The translations under genes were made by a program, and so were the position numbers. A model generated the notes under the pieces. That model worked only from the letters and a program-made list of their open reading frames with translations. It made no database searches and had not been told where the DNA came from. From assembly GCA_031549105.1 (NCBI GenBank), contig JAVBQK010000062.1, positions 1 to 61,136 of the forward strand: a DNA stretch of 61,136 bases, written 5' to 3'. The DNA is from Avichristensenella sp031549105. GTDB taxonomy: Bacteria; Bacillota; Clostridia; Christensenellales; Aristaeellaceae. Positions 8,255 through 16,801 of this stretch are shown here, piece after piece (positions within the stretch are counted from its first letter, which is position 1; every line of letters starts with the position of its first letter).

Positions 8255-9478
8255 TTATTTGGGCTGGACAGTTTTGCGGTACTCCCTTGGTGGCTTGCCA
8301 ATCTGGCGTTTGAACAGGCGGCTGAAGTAGTTTTCGTCCGAGAAACCGACCCTTTCCGCAATTGCCTGAATGGACAGGTCGGTGGTGTTGAGCAGCAGGA
8401 TGGACTGCCGGATTCTCTTTTCGTTGATGAAATCCGTCAGCGTGGCCCCGGTTTCCTTCTTGAACTGTGTGGAGAGGTAGCTGGCGCTGACATTGACCAG
8501 TTCCGACAGCGACTTGAGCGACAGCGGTTCGTACAGGTTGAACTCCACAAAGTTGATCACGCGCTGCACCGTCTGCGAATAGCCGCGCAGCGAGTGGTTC
8601 TGCACCAGCAGGCAGTATTTGTGCATCATGTCCTCGGTCAGCCTTGATAGCTCGCTAAGGTTCTGCGCCCGCTCGATTTGCTTGGCGAGCGAGGCGGACA
8701 GCCTGTCGATATGCGCGGGGTGCACCTCGGCCCGCTGCACGGTCTTGCGGAACAGCGTGTTGAGCGAGATGATCAGGTTTTTCTTATTGCGCAGGCTGTC
8801 GGAGTTTCGCGGTTCCAGGCGGAAGCTGCGGAACGCGTCCTGGTAGGCCATAGCCTTTTTCAGGTCGCCACGGCTGACGGCGTCGAGCATGTCGTCTTCC
8901 GCCCGGTAGCGCGCCTCAAGCGCCGCCATGGAAATGGTGCTTTCCGGTTCCGCCTTGGGTTCCAGGGGACCGCGCGACCCATCGAGGCGCAGGCTTGTCC
9001 TGTCGAAGGTGAAGCTCTCGCCGCCGAACAGATGCCGTGCCAGCACCAGCACCTCGGATTCCGATACGTCGCGCATCGGCAGCAGCGGAATGCCCAGGTA
9101 GAACTCCTTGAGTTCCGCCAACTGGAACAGGGGCAGGCGGTGGCGGTCGACCACCTCCTGGGCTATTTCGGTATGGTCACGGAAGATGAAAGGGCCGATC
9201 ACCGCGTATTGCTTTTCCCCGTCCGGGCAGAGGCGCGCAGGCACCTTGAAGATCATGTAGCGCAGCTCAAACGGGTCGGTGACATAGTAGACGGTATGGT
9301 CATGGCAGGCACGCGCAAGCTGCGCAGCGATGTCGCCGTAGTCGTACTGCTGGAAAATCTGGCGGCGGAGACCTTTGTCGATGCGCTCCATATCGCCATA
9401 GGGAGGGCGAAAAACGCGCATCCCAGCGCCATGCGCGCCCATCATTTCCGCCATCAATTGCAGCACGTCAATCTCCAT
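8255..9478 (-). CDS. AraC-family transcriptional regulator
   Basis: 407 residues. The C-terminal 100 hold two helix-turn-helix motifs typical of AraC (SLKSLSELVNVSASYLSTQFKK and AIAERVGFSDENYFSRLFKR). The N-terminal 300 resemble no ligand domain I can name with certainty; short Cys/His-free helical segments dominate. I prefer the ATG at 9478. An in-frame TTG at 9520 adds 14 residues but has no ribosome binding site. The gene precedes the GH78 rhamnosidase in one transcript and diverges from the glucuronidase operon, so it probably controls both. Confidence 0.88.
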   Translation of the reverse strand: MEIDVLQLMAEMMGAHGAGMRVFRPPYGDMERIDKGLRRQIFQQYDYGDIAAQLARACHDHTVYYVTDPFELRYMIFKVPARLCPDGEKQYAVIGPFIFRDHTEIAQEVVDRHRLPLFQLAELKEFYLGIPLLPMRDVSESEVLVLARHLFGGESFTFDRTSLRLDGSRGPLEPKAEPESTISMAALEARYRAEDDMLDAVSRGDLKKAMAYQDAFRSFRLEPRNSDSLRNKKNLIISLNTLFRKTVQRAEVHPAHIDRLSASLAKQIERAQNLSELSRLTEDMMHKYCLLVQNHSLRGYSQTVQRVINFVEFNLYEPLSLKSLSELVNVSASYLSTQFKKETGATLTDFINEKRIRQSILLLNTTDLSIQAIAERVGFSDENYFSRLFKRQIGKPPREYRKTVQPK

Positions 9479-9510
9479 CGCGCACCCACACCCTGCACAG
9501 CGTTGCAACA

Positions 9511-9539
9511 AGAATACCAAAAAATTGTGCGGATATCAA
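9511..9539 (-). promoter_or_regulatory. promoter of the araC-rhamnosidase unit
   Basis: On the minus strand TTGATA (9539-9534), a 17-bp spacer and TATTCT (9516-9511) form a good sigma-A promoter. The start point would lie about 25 bp before the ATG at 9478. Confidence 0.7.
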
Positions 9540-9551
9540 GCAAAACCGTCC

Positions 9552-9580
9552 TTTTGGTTTCGCGACAAATTGTTTACAAT
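9552..9580 (+). promoter_or_regulatory. promoter and palindrome before the glucuronidase operon
   Basis: TACAAT (9575-9580) is a good -10 box. A weak TTTTGG or TTTGGT sits 16-17 bp upstream, as expected for an activator-dependent promoter. The -10 is embedded in ATTGTTTACAAT (9569-9580), an ATTGT/ACAAT dyad that could be an operator. An 11-base relative, TTGTTTACCAT, lies at 46998-47008 before another sugar importer. Confidence 0.5.
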
Positions 9581-9637
9581 GTCCATATCGACGAGAGCAG
9601 CGCGAAGGGATGGGATGAGCGGTTGAAAAAGCTATCG

Positions 9638-11446
9638 ATGCTATACCCGCGTGCGACGGCAACCCGCAGGGTACAGGACATGGGCGGAATGTGGAAGTTC
9701 CAGTTTGATCCGCAGGGCATCGGCGGTGCCGAAGGATGGCCGGACGGTCTGCCCGGGCCGATGCAGATGCCCGTGCCCGCCAGCTTTGCCGATATGTTCA
9801 CCGACAAGGTTTCCCGTGAGTACGCGGGCGATTTCTGGTACGAGACAGAGGTGTTCATTCCCGGCGAGTGGCGGGACCTGGAAGTGTCGATCCGCTTCGG
9901 CTGCGCTACGCACCGCGCGACGGTATACGTCAATGGGGTAGAGGTCGCGTTCCATGAGGGCGGGTTCCTGCCGTTTGACGCGCGCATCACGGAGGTTGCT
10001 AAGTTTGACGCGCCAAACCGGGTCGTCGTGCGGGTCAACAATGAGCTGCGTGAGGATTGCCTGCCCGTGGGGCGCACCGCCATACTGCCGGATGGCCGCA
10101 AGATGGCGAAGCCTTACTTCGACTTTTACAACTATTCGGGGCTGAACCGCCTAGTAGCGCTTGTCGCTACGCCCAAGGAACATATCGTGGATTTCACCGT
10201 CAACCATCATATTCTGGGCAGCGACGCTGAGGTGGAGTACTGGGTGGAGACGACGGGGGAGCGCCCTGTGGAGATTACAGTATACGATGAGCGCGGCGGG
10301 CAGGTGGCCCGGTGCGAAGGGGCGAGCGGCGTCATCGCGATCGAGGATGTGCGGCTGTGGAACGTGCGGGACGCGTACCTGTACCGGTTTGTCATCCGCA
10401 TCCTGGATGGGGAGACGGTGGTCGATGAGTACTACGAGGACATCGGCGTGCGCACCGTGGAGATCGACGGCCAGGATATCCTGCTCAATGGGAAGCCCGT
10501 CTACCTCAAAGGTTTTGGCAAGCACGAGGACAGCGACATCATCGGGCGCGGGTTCAGCCTGGGCGTCATCAAACGCGATTTCGAGCTGATGAAGTGGGCC
10601 TCTGCCAACTCGTTCCGTACGGCGCACTACCCTTATTGTGAGGAAATCTACCAGATGGCCGACCGGGAGGGCTTCCTCGTCATCGACGAAGCGCCTGCCG
10701 TAGGACTGATGGCCAGCACGCTCAACTTTTTTGACGCGGCAGGTGGTAAACAGACCAAGTTCTTTGAGAAAGAAACGACGCCCGCACTGCTTGAAAACCA
10801 CCTGACGCAGCTGGCGGAGCTGATCGCGCGCGATAAGAACTATGCCTGCGTGATCGCATGGAGCCTGCTCAACGAACCGGAGACGACCGACGACAGCGCA
10901 CTGCCGTACCTGGAAAAGGTGTTCGAGGCGGCGCACGCGCTGGATGTCCAGAGGCGGCCCCGCACCTACACCTCGATCATGATGGCGCAGCCGGACCGGT
11001 GCAAGTGCTATCAGCTGTGCGACTTCATCTGCCTGAACCGCTACTACGGCTGGTACGTGCTTGGCGGCAATGAGATTGGTATGGCCGAGATGGCCTTCCG
11101 AAGGGAAATGGATGCCTGGTATGAGAAGGAACCCGACAAGCCGTTTGTCTTTACCGAGTATGGCGCGGACACGAGCGCGGCCGAGCACAAGCTGCCCTCC
11201 GTGATGTGGAGCCAGGAATACCAGACCGAGTACCTGGAGATGTGCCACCGTGTGTTCGACTCATATGACTGCGTGCGCGGGGAACAGGTGTGGGCGTTTG
11301 CGGATTTCCAGACCGGCGAGGGGACGATGCGCCTGGATGGAAACAAGAAGGGGATATTCACCCGGCAGCGCCAACCCAAGGCCAGCGCCTACCTGCTGAA
11401 GGCCCGCTGGGAAGCGTTGCCCACGGGGTATAAATCCAAGGTATAA
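9638..11446 (+). CDS. uidA: beta-D-glucuronidase, GH2
   Basis: 602 residues, co-linear with E. coli UidA over the full length (MLYPRATATRR against MLRPVETPTRE at the start). Sugar-binding, immunoglobulin-like and TIM-barrel domains follow in order. The acid/base Glu is in LLNEPET (E413) and the nucleophile in FTEYGADT (E507). The glucuronate-recognising N-x-K motif is present (GNKKG, N569 and K571), which separates it from beta-galactosidases. No signal peptide, so it acts on imported glucuronides. The open frame extends far upstream, but homology starts at this ATG. A weak ribosome site, with TTG 9623 as alternative, leaves the start slightly uncertain. Confidence 0.95.
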   Translation: MLYPRATATRRVQDMGGMWKFQFDPQGIGGAEGWPDGLPGPMQMPVPASFADMFTDKVSREYAGDFWYETEVFIPGEWRDLEVSIRFGCATHRATVYVNGVEVAFHEGGFLPFDARITEVAKFDAPNRVVVRVNNELREDCLPVGRTAILPDGRKMAKPYFDFYNYSGLNRLVALVATPKEHIVDFTVNHHILGSDAEVEYWVETTGERPVEITVYDERGGQVARCEGASGVIAIEDVRLWNVRDAYLYRFVIRILDGETVVDEYYEDIGVRTVEIDGQDILLNGKPVYLKGFGKHEDSDIIGRGFSLGVIKRDFELMKWASANSFRTAHYPYCEEIYQMADREGFLVIDEAPAVGLMASTLNFFDAAGGKQTKFFEKETTPALLENHLTQLAELIARDKNYACVIAWSLLNEPETTDDSALPYLEKVFEAAHALDVQRRPRTYTSIMMAQPDRCKCYQLCDFICLNRYYGWYVLGGNEIGMAEMAFRREMDAWYEKEPDKPFVFTEYGADTSAAEHKLPSVMWSQEYQTEYLEMCHRVFDSYDCVRGEQVWAFADFQTGEGTMRLDGNKKGIFTRQRQPKASAYLLKARWEALPTGYKSKV

Positions 11447-11492
11447 ACCTTACTAGATAGACCTTGTGACCAAAAGAAAGGGGATTAAGCAC

Positions 11493-13265
11493 ATGAAACG
11501 GTATCTCGCACTGGTTATCGCCCTGGTGATGGCCCTCGCGCTGCTGCCTGCGGGCGTGTCGGCGGCCAAGGGGGACGACGCCCTCTCCTTCAGCTGGTGG
11601 ATTCCGCAGGGCACGGATACTTCCTACTATAAAAGCTATAGCGAGAACCCGGTGGTCGAGTGGCTGATGGGGCAGACCTGGGGCGCGGAGGGCAAGACGC
11701 TCTCGCTGGAGTTCCTGGTGCCTGTCGGGGGAGCGGAGCAGGATAACTTCAACACCCTGCTCGCCACCGGAGACTACCCGGAGATCATGAACAGCACCTA
11801 CCTGCGCAGTTCCATCGCGGAGCTGTACGAGGACGGGATTGTGCTGGACCTGACGGAGTATGTTGAGGCCTACATGCCCAACTATGTGGCGTTCCTGGAG
11901 GCGAACCCCGAGCTTGCCAAGACCACCACGAACGTGGTGAACGGCGAGAAGAAGTATTTGCAGCTGTGGAGCTACCGCGACGCGCTGGCGTACAACTGGG
12001 GCGGCTACTGCTACCGCCGCGACTGGATCGTTAAGTACGGCGTCAGCCCCGTGGATGGCAGTGCATTCTCCGGCGCGTATGTCGCGACGCTGGAAGACGG
12101 CTCAACAGACAAGGACAGCTGGGAGGACAACGTGGTATTCCCCAGCGGCAACGCTGACCCGGTCTACATCAGCGACTGGGAGTGGATGCTGGAGATATTC
12201 GCCCGGGCGATCGAAGACCAGGGCATTACCGACGGCTACTGCATGAGCCTGTACTACCCCGGGTACACCGAGACGGGCGAGTTATCCTGCGCGTTTGGCG
12301 GCGGCGGTGTGGCCTGGTACAAGGACAAGGACGACCAGATCGTCTTCGGCGCGACGAGCGACAACTTCCGTGTGTACCTGCAGTGCATGTACACCTGGTT
12401 CCAGAATGGCTGGATCGACAAGGCGTTCCCCGAGCACTCGGCCGATATGTTCTACAAGATTGACGACGCGAAGGTGCGTCAGGGCAAGGTGGGCCTGTGG
12501 TACGGGCTGCTGGGGCAGCTGGAGGGCAAGCTGGACGATGGCGAGGGCCTCCGGGACGGCATGGTCGTGTTCGGCGCGCGGCAGCCGATCAACGACATCT
12601 ACGGCGGCGAGGCCCAGCAGGGCGTGGAACCGTTCTGCATGTACCAGCAGGCGCGAGAGGCCGTATCGATCTTCCTGACCGAAAAGGCGAAGGACAAGGA
12701 CATTGCTACACTCTGCTCGCTGCTGGACTACATGTACTCCCAGCAGGGCGCGATAAACATGATGCTGGGCCTGAACAAGGAGCAGTATGAGGAGACACAG
12801 AACGAGCTGTACACCCGCTTCGGCCTGACCGAGGGCGCGTACTACGCGCTGGAAACCCCGACCGGCACCAAGTATACGGTGGTGGATGAAATCCAGTATT
12901 CCAGCGGCGCGCTCAACACCGCCGTCAACGGCGTCCGGCTCTTCGGCATGGAGCCCAGCTCGATCACTTTTACGCGCGGCCACGCTTCGTACCTCAACTG
13001 CTTGGACCAGTGGATTTGGTACGAGAACACAGGTCGCCTGGAAGGGTCGTTCACCAGCCAGCTATCGCCTGCGGACGCCAAGGCGTTTGCGAAGGTGGAG
13101 ACGAACGTGCGCGAGTTCCTCAGCAAGAACGTGCCCAGCTTCATCAAGGGAAGCAAGGACCCCTTCAGTGACAAGGACTGGGATGCGTTCGTCAAGGCGC
13201 TAAACAAGTATGGACCCGAAAAGAACGTGAAGATTTACCAGACGCTGCTCGACCAACTGAAATAG
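11493..13265 (+). CDS. sugar ABC importer, extracellular solute-binding protein
   Basis: 590 residues. An N-terminal signal peptide (MKRYLALVIALVMALALL, then AGVSAA) is followed by a family-1 type solute-binding protein of the LplA/YtcQ size class. The signal peptide has no lipobox Cys, unusual for a Gram-positive binding protein. The ATG at 11493 has GGGG about 9 nt upstream; a GTG at 11466 would add an unlikely basic leader. It follows the glucuronidase by 46 nt and precedes two permeases after one intervening gene, so the ligand is probably a glucuronate-containing oligosaccharide. Confidence 0.9.
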   Translation: MKRYLALVIALVMALALLPAGVSAAKGDDALSFSWWIPQGTDTSYYKSYSENPVVEWLMGQTWGAEGKTLSLEFLVPVGGAEQDNFNTLLATGDYPEIMNSTYLRSSIAELYEDGIVLDLTEYVEAYMPNYVAFLEANPELAKTTTNVVNGEKKYLQLWSYRDALAYNWGGYCYRRDWIVKYGVSPVDGSAFSGAYVATLEDGSTDKDSWEDNVVFPSGNADPVYISDWEWMLEIFARAIEDQGITDGYCMSLYYPGYTETGELSCAFGGGGVAWYKDKDDQIVFGATSDNFRVYLQCMYTWFQNGWIDKAFPEHSADMFYKIDDAKVRQGKVGLWYGLLGQLEGKLDDGEGLRDGMVVFGARQPINDIYGGEAQQGVEPFCMYQQAREAVSIFLTEKAKDKDIATLCSLLDYMYSQQGAINMMLGLNKEQYEETQNELYTRFGLTEGAYYALETPTGTKYTVVDEIQYSSGALNTAVNGVRLFGMEPSSITFTRGHASYLNCLDQWIWYENTGRLEGSFTSQLSPADAKAFAKVETNVREFLSKNVPSFIKGSKDPFSDKDWDAFVKALNKYGPEKNVKIYQTLLDQLK

Positions 13266-13292
13266 TGTCAATACAAAAAAGGAGAGAGAACC

Positions 13293-14585
13293 ATGAAGAA
13301 GACTGGAATCATCGCGTTGCTGCTGTGCCTTGCCCTGGCCGCGCTGCCCATGCTGGGCGCATGCGCCGAGGAGGCCGACCTGCCGGAAATCTGCCAGGGA
13401 ATCTTTGAGTACATCATGCAGCCCGAGGGGCGCGGCGACTATGTGAACTACATCCACTTCTACCCCAGCGGCGTCTACTATGTGTCGCTGTACAACGGGT
13501 CGCAGTTCACCGCCGGTTTCTATACCATCACCGACGAGCCGATGGAGTATGTGGATAAGGAAGAAGTCACGCACACCGCGCCGCAGTCCATCGTGATGAC
13601 CGCAGTGGACGGCACACCCTACACCACCGTCGCCTATGACGCGGAGCTGGGCCTCGTTGGCGAGTTCGCGCCGCTATACAACAACGAGTTCATGCAGGTG
13701 AAGGACTCCGCCCACACCAGCGAAGACGAAAACGGCGTCGCGATCATCGAGTACATGCTGGAGGATGACGAGTACAGCATGCTGCGCATCATGCACAACG
13801 GCTCGTTCCAGGATACCGTCGACGCGCTACTGGAAGGCACATGGTCAAAGGACGGCGATGTCTACACGCTGACCGACGAGGATAGCGGCGGGAGCTACAC
13901 GCTCACGATTTCCGAAGATGGCAAGACCGCTACGTACATGAACCTGGATGGCGACGAGTGCATGCTGTACCTGGTCGAAACGGTACAGGAAGCGGTGCTC
14001 GTATACAAGGGCCGGACGGACGGCGCGTATGGCGAGCTGGCGGCGGCGGTAGAGTGCTTCGAGGATAACTCGCTGAGCATGACCCTTTCCTATGTGGGAC
14101 GCGAGACGGTCTACCCGGGCATGTGGGGCCTTGCGGACAACAAAATGTCCATGACGCTGGTGATCGACAATGTGACCTACGAAGCGCAGCTGAACCTGGC
14201 AGACCAGAGCTTCGCGTTCGAATACACCTGCTCCGACGGAACCAAAGACGTGACCTTCGCGCTGTCCACAGCCGAAGAAGTGACGCTTTCCTATGTCTTC
14301 ACCGGCGAGCAGAACGGCAAAGTGATCCTGGAGATGTACTCGGACGGCACGTGCGCGCTGGTCTATGAGGGCATGGGCACCGTCACCGGCGGCACCTGGG
14401 CCATCGACACCACCAGCCAGCTGCCCGCCTGGACGATCGCGCTGGACGCGGTATACGAGGGCACGGAGACGAAGGTCGAGACCGACTACCAGACTAAGTT
14501 CTTCTTCACGTTCAAGAACGCGGGCGGCACGCTGGAGGAAACGCTGGCGCTGACATTCGCCGACTGGCAGGCGGCGCAGCAGTAA
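13293..14585 (+). CDS. unrecognised secreted lipoprotein with three beta-rich repeats
   Basis: 430 residues. A signal peptide ends in LGAC, a plausible lipobox (Cys at about 24). The rest is acidic, beta-rich and built of at least three related segments. Each ends in a turn plus Trp (LEGTWSKDGDVYTLT, PGMWGLADNKMSMTL, GGTWAIDTTSQLPAWTI) and the first parts share a pattern such as YSDGTCALVYEG. I do not recognise the family. It sits between the binding protein (27 nt) and the permeases of one importer with AAAGGAGAG before its ATG, so it is very likely co-expressed. A surface glycan-binding accessory role is my inference. Confidence 0.75.
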   Translation: MKKTGIIALLLCLALAALPMLGACAEEADLPEICQGIFEYIMQPEGRGDYVNYIHFYPSGVYYVSLYNGSQFTAGFYTITDEPMEYVDKEEVTHTAPQSIVMTAVDGTPYTTVAYDAELGLVGEFAPLYNNEFMQVKDSAHTSEDENGVAIIEYMLEDDEYSMLRIMHNGSFQDTVDALLEGTWSKDGDVYTLTDEDSGGSYTLTISEDGKTATYMNLDGDECMLYLVETVQEAVLVYKGRTDGAYGELAAAVECFEDNSLSMTLSYVGRETVYPGMWGLADNKMSMTLVIDNVTYEAQLNLADQSFAFEYTCSDGTKDVTFALSTAEEVTLSYVFTGEQNGKVILEMYSDGTCALVYEGMGTVTGGTWAIDTTSQLPAWTIALDAVYEGTETKVETDYQTKFFFTFKNAGGTLEETLALTFADWQAAQQ

Positions 14586-14602
14586 TCCGCAGATCATTTC
14601 GT

Positions 14603-14627
14603 GGGCGGGGCGGGTAAGTCCCCGCTC
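14603..14627 (+). other. intercistronic hairpin before permease genes
   Basis: GGGCGGGG and CCCCGCTC pair with one G-T wobble around a 9-nt loop, without a T-tract. It lies between the lipoprotein stop and the permease start and may lower permease expression relative to the binding protein. Confidence 0.45.
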
Positions 14628-14652
14628 ACGGCATATCAGGGGGGGAAGACGA

Positions 14653-15615
14653 ATGAGCCAAACCGTGCGCGCGAAATCCCCGGAACGTCCGGTCAATGAC
14701 CGGCGTGTTACATGGCGGCAGGATATGACCCGCAACTGGGTCATGTATCTGATCTTCATACCGACCGCCGCATATTTCATTCTGTTTCATTACATTCCGA
14801 TGGTCGGCGTGGTTATCGCTTTTGAGGATTTCAAGGTGGCCAGGGGTTTCTTTGGCAGCACGTGGGTGGGCCTGGAGAACTTCCGGGAGCTGTTCACCGG
14901 CGATACGTTCAGCCTCGTGATGCGGAATACTGTTGCGATGGCGCTGCTGAACATGACGATCGGCTTTATCGCGCCCATCCTGCTGGCGCTGCTGATGAGC
15001 GAAATCCTGTGGCGGCCATACCGGCGCGCGATACAGACCGTCACGTACATGCCCTATTTTGTGGCTGCGGTGGTCGTCTGCCAGTTGGTGCGGGAGTTTG
15101 TCGGCGTGAGTGGCGGCATCACGCACCTGTTGACGCTGCTGGGATTTGAGCGGCAGAACTGGCTCGCCAACCCTGATGTGCCCATATTCTGGCTGATCAA
15201 CTGCTTCACGGATGTATGGCAGGGCGCGGGCTTCGGCTCGATCGTGTACATGGCCGCGATATCCAATGTCAACGGCGACCTGCACGAGGCGGCGGCGATC
15301 GACGGTGCGAACCGCTGGAAGCGGCTGACCCGGATCACGATCCCGAGCATCATGCCGCTCGTGGTGATCATGCTGACACTGCGGGTGGGGCTGGTCTTCA
15401 CCGCCGGGTTTGACAAGATCCTGCTGCTGTATATGCCCTCCACCTACGACACAGCGGACGTGCTATCGACCTATACCTACCGCATGGCGTTCGGCACGCA
15501 GACCAACTATGGGCTGTCCGCGGCGTCCGGCCTATTCCAGTCGGTGGTGGCCACTACGCTGCTGATGGTATCCAACTGGCTGAACAAAAGAGCGACCAAC
15601 AACTCGCTGTTTTAG
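14653..15615 (+). CDS. sugar ABC importer permease, LplB/YteP type
   Basis: 320 residues with six predicted membrane helices starting at WVMYLIFIPTAAYFILF. The EAA loop that docks the ATPase reads EAAAIDGANRWKRLTRITIP near residues 214-234. The N-terminus carries a basic cytoplasmic tail of about 30 residues. It is paired with the permease 12 nt downstream; together they form the membrane channel for the binding protein at 11493-13265. No ATPase gene is in the operon. Confidence 0.92.
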   Translation: MSQTVRAKSPERPVNDRRVTWRQDMTRNWVMYLIFIPTAAYFILFHYIPMVGVVIAFEDFKVARGFFGSTWVGLENFRELFTGDTFSLVMRNTVAMALLNMTIGFIAPILLALLMSEILWRPYRRAIQTVTYMPYFVAAVVVCQLVREFVGVSGGITHLLTLLGFERQNWLANPDVPIFWLINCFTDVWQGAGFGSIVYMAAISNVNGDLHEAAAIDGANRWKRLTRITIPSIMPLVVIMLTLRVGLVFTAGFDKILLLYMPSTYDTADVLSTYTYRMAFGTQTNYGLSAASGLFQSVVATTLLMVSNWLNKRATNNSLF

Positions 15616-15626
15616 GGGGTGGGAAC

Positions 15627-16535
15627 ATGACGAAGGATTATAAGCACAAGTACATCCGCTCCGGTATGGTCATGAGTACCACCCTGCCCACGCGGGCCGT
15701 GGACATCGTCCTGTCGCTGCTCGCGCTGCTTCTCGCGTTCTGCTGCTTCATCCCGCTGTGGCATGTGCTGATGTCGTCCGTTTCCGATGGCAAGCTGCTG
15801 CTTGCGCACGAGGGGTTGCTCTGGCAGCCGGTGGGGAAGGCGACGCTGGACGGCTACAAGATCGCGTTCGCCGATTCCGGCATCCTGACGGGGTACATGA
15901 ACACGCTGATCTACGTCCTCAGCACGGTGCTGTTCGGCGTGGTGGTCAACGTATCCGGCGGGTACGTGCTCAGCCGCGAATCCAAGGCGCGCCCGGCGTT
16001 GATCCTGTTCATCACGTTCACGATGCTCTTTTCCGGCGGCCTGATCCCGATGTACATGGTCATCCGCAAGCTCGGCATGGTAGGTACCCGTTGGGCGCTG
16101 ATGATTCCGGGTTGCACGAACGGTTTCTTCCTGCTCATGATGATGAACGCGTTCCGCAGCGTGCCGGAATCCACCATCGAATCCGCACGGATCGACGGTG
16201 CGGGCCATATGCGTGTGATGTTCCAAATCATGCTGCCGCAGGCGCGGAGCATGCTGGTGGTCGTCATCCTCAACACGGTCGTACTGCAATGGAACGCCTG
16301 GTTTCCGGCCTCTATCTACGTGCCCAACAAGCGCGACCTATGGCCGCTCCAGCTCTGGATTCGCCAGCTGATCGCCGACAACGCGGGCATCCTCCTCAAC
16401 GCTAACCCGGACTACAGCCGCTGGCTGGTCCAGTACGCGGTAATCATCGCCGCGACCCTCCCAATCCTGATCGCCTTCCCCTTCTTCCAGAAGCGGCTGG
16501 AGGCCGGGATGATCATGGGGGCGGTGAAGGAGTGA
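15627..16535 (+). CDS. sugar ABC importer permease, LplC/YtcP type
   Basis: 302 residues, six membrane helices. The EAA loop is ESARIDGAGHMRVMFQIMLP, and the C-terminus ends in the usual short basic tail with a final Lys-Glu. It is the last gene of the glucuronidase-importer operon. Transcription then meets the repeat-terminator structure at 16551-16756. Confidence 0.92.
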   Translation: MTKDYKHKYIRSGMVMSTTLPTRAVDIVLSLLALLLAFCCFIPLWHVLMSSVSDGKLLLAHEGLLWQPVGKATLDGYKIAFADSGILTGYMNTLIYVLSTVLFGVVVNVSGGYVLSRESKARPALILFITFTMLFSGGLIPMYMVIRKLGMVGTRWALMIPGCTNGFFLLMMMNAFRSVPESTIESARIDGAGHMRVMFQIMLPQARSMLVVVILNTVVLQWNAWFPASIYVPNKRDLWPLQLWIRQLIADNAGILLNANPDYSRWLVQYAVIIAATLPILIAFPFFQKRLEAGMIMGAVKE

Positions 16536-16550
16536 GGAGTGGGGGAGACG

Positions 16551-16756
16551 CCAGGGGGACTTTGTCCCCCTGGACCCCCTACCAAAGGGCCTTGCCCTTT
16601 GGAAACCCAACATTTCGCCTGTGGGCGGGTTGGGTTTTTGTATTTTTGGGAGCATGTATGCATAAGAAAAATCCCAACCCGCCGTGAGGCGAAGTGTTGG
16701 GATTCTTAAGGGCAAAGCCCTTAAGTCAGGGTTCCAAGGGGGGTGAAACCCCTTGG
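16551..16756. repeat. composite palindromic repeat, copy 1 (bidirectional terminator)
   Basis: Six hairpins are arranged as two head-to-head arms around a hinge at about 16640-16669. The left arm has stems at 16551-16573 (CCAGGGGGAC core), 16582-16602 (CCAAAGGGC core) and 16603-16635, the last followed by TTTTT. The right arm mirrors these at 16670-16704, 16705-16725 and 16734-16756, and its inner stem is followed by T-run on the minus strand. It lies between convergent permease and rhaA genes, so it can end transcription from both sides. The 266-bp gap holds no other gene. Related copies lie at 44267, 48422 and 56883. Confidence 0.85.
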
Positions 16757-16801
16757 CGTGCTTTTCGTTTCCCCCGTTCCCTCGTTCCTTCTCCTTCGTC
16801 G

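Noticed and set aside
8678..9637. N-terminal extension of the glucuronidase frame by about 320 residues
   Set aside because: The extension is antisense to the AraC gene, shows no homology pattern, and E. coli UidA similarity begins exactly at the ATG at 9638.
9638..11446. Annotation as beta-galactosidase
   Set aside because: The N-x-K motif (GNKKG) and end-to-end similarity to UidA point to glucuronidase.
12282..12983. 233-residue minus-strand open frame in the first binding-protein gene
   Set aside because: Shadow of the plus-strand gene; no start signal or domain.
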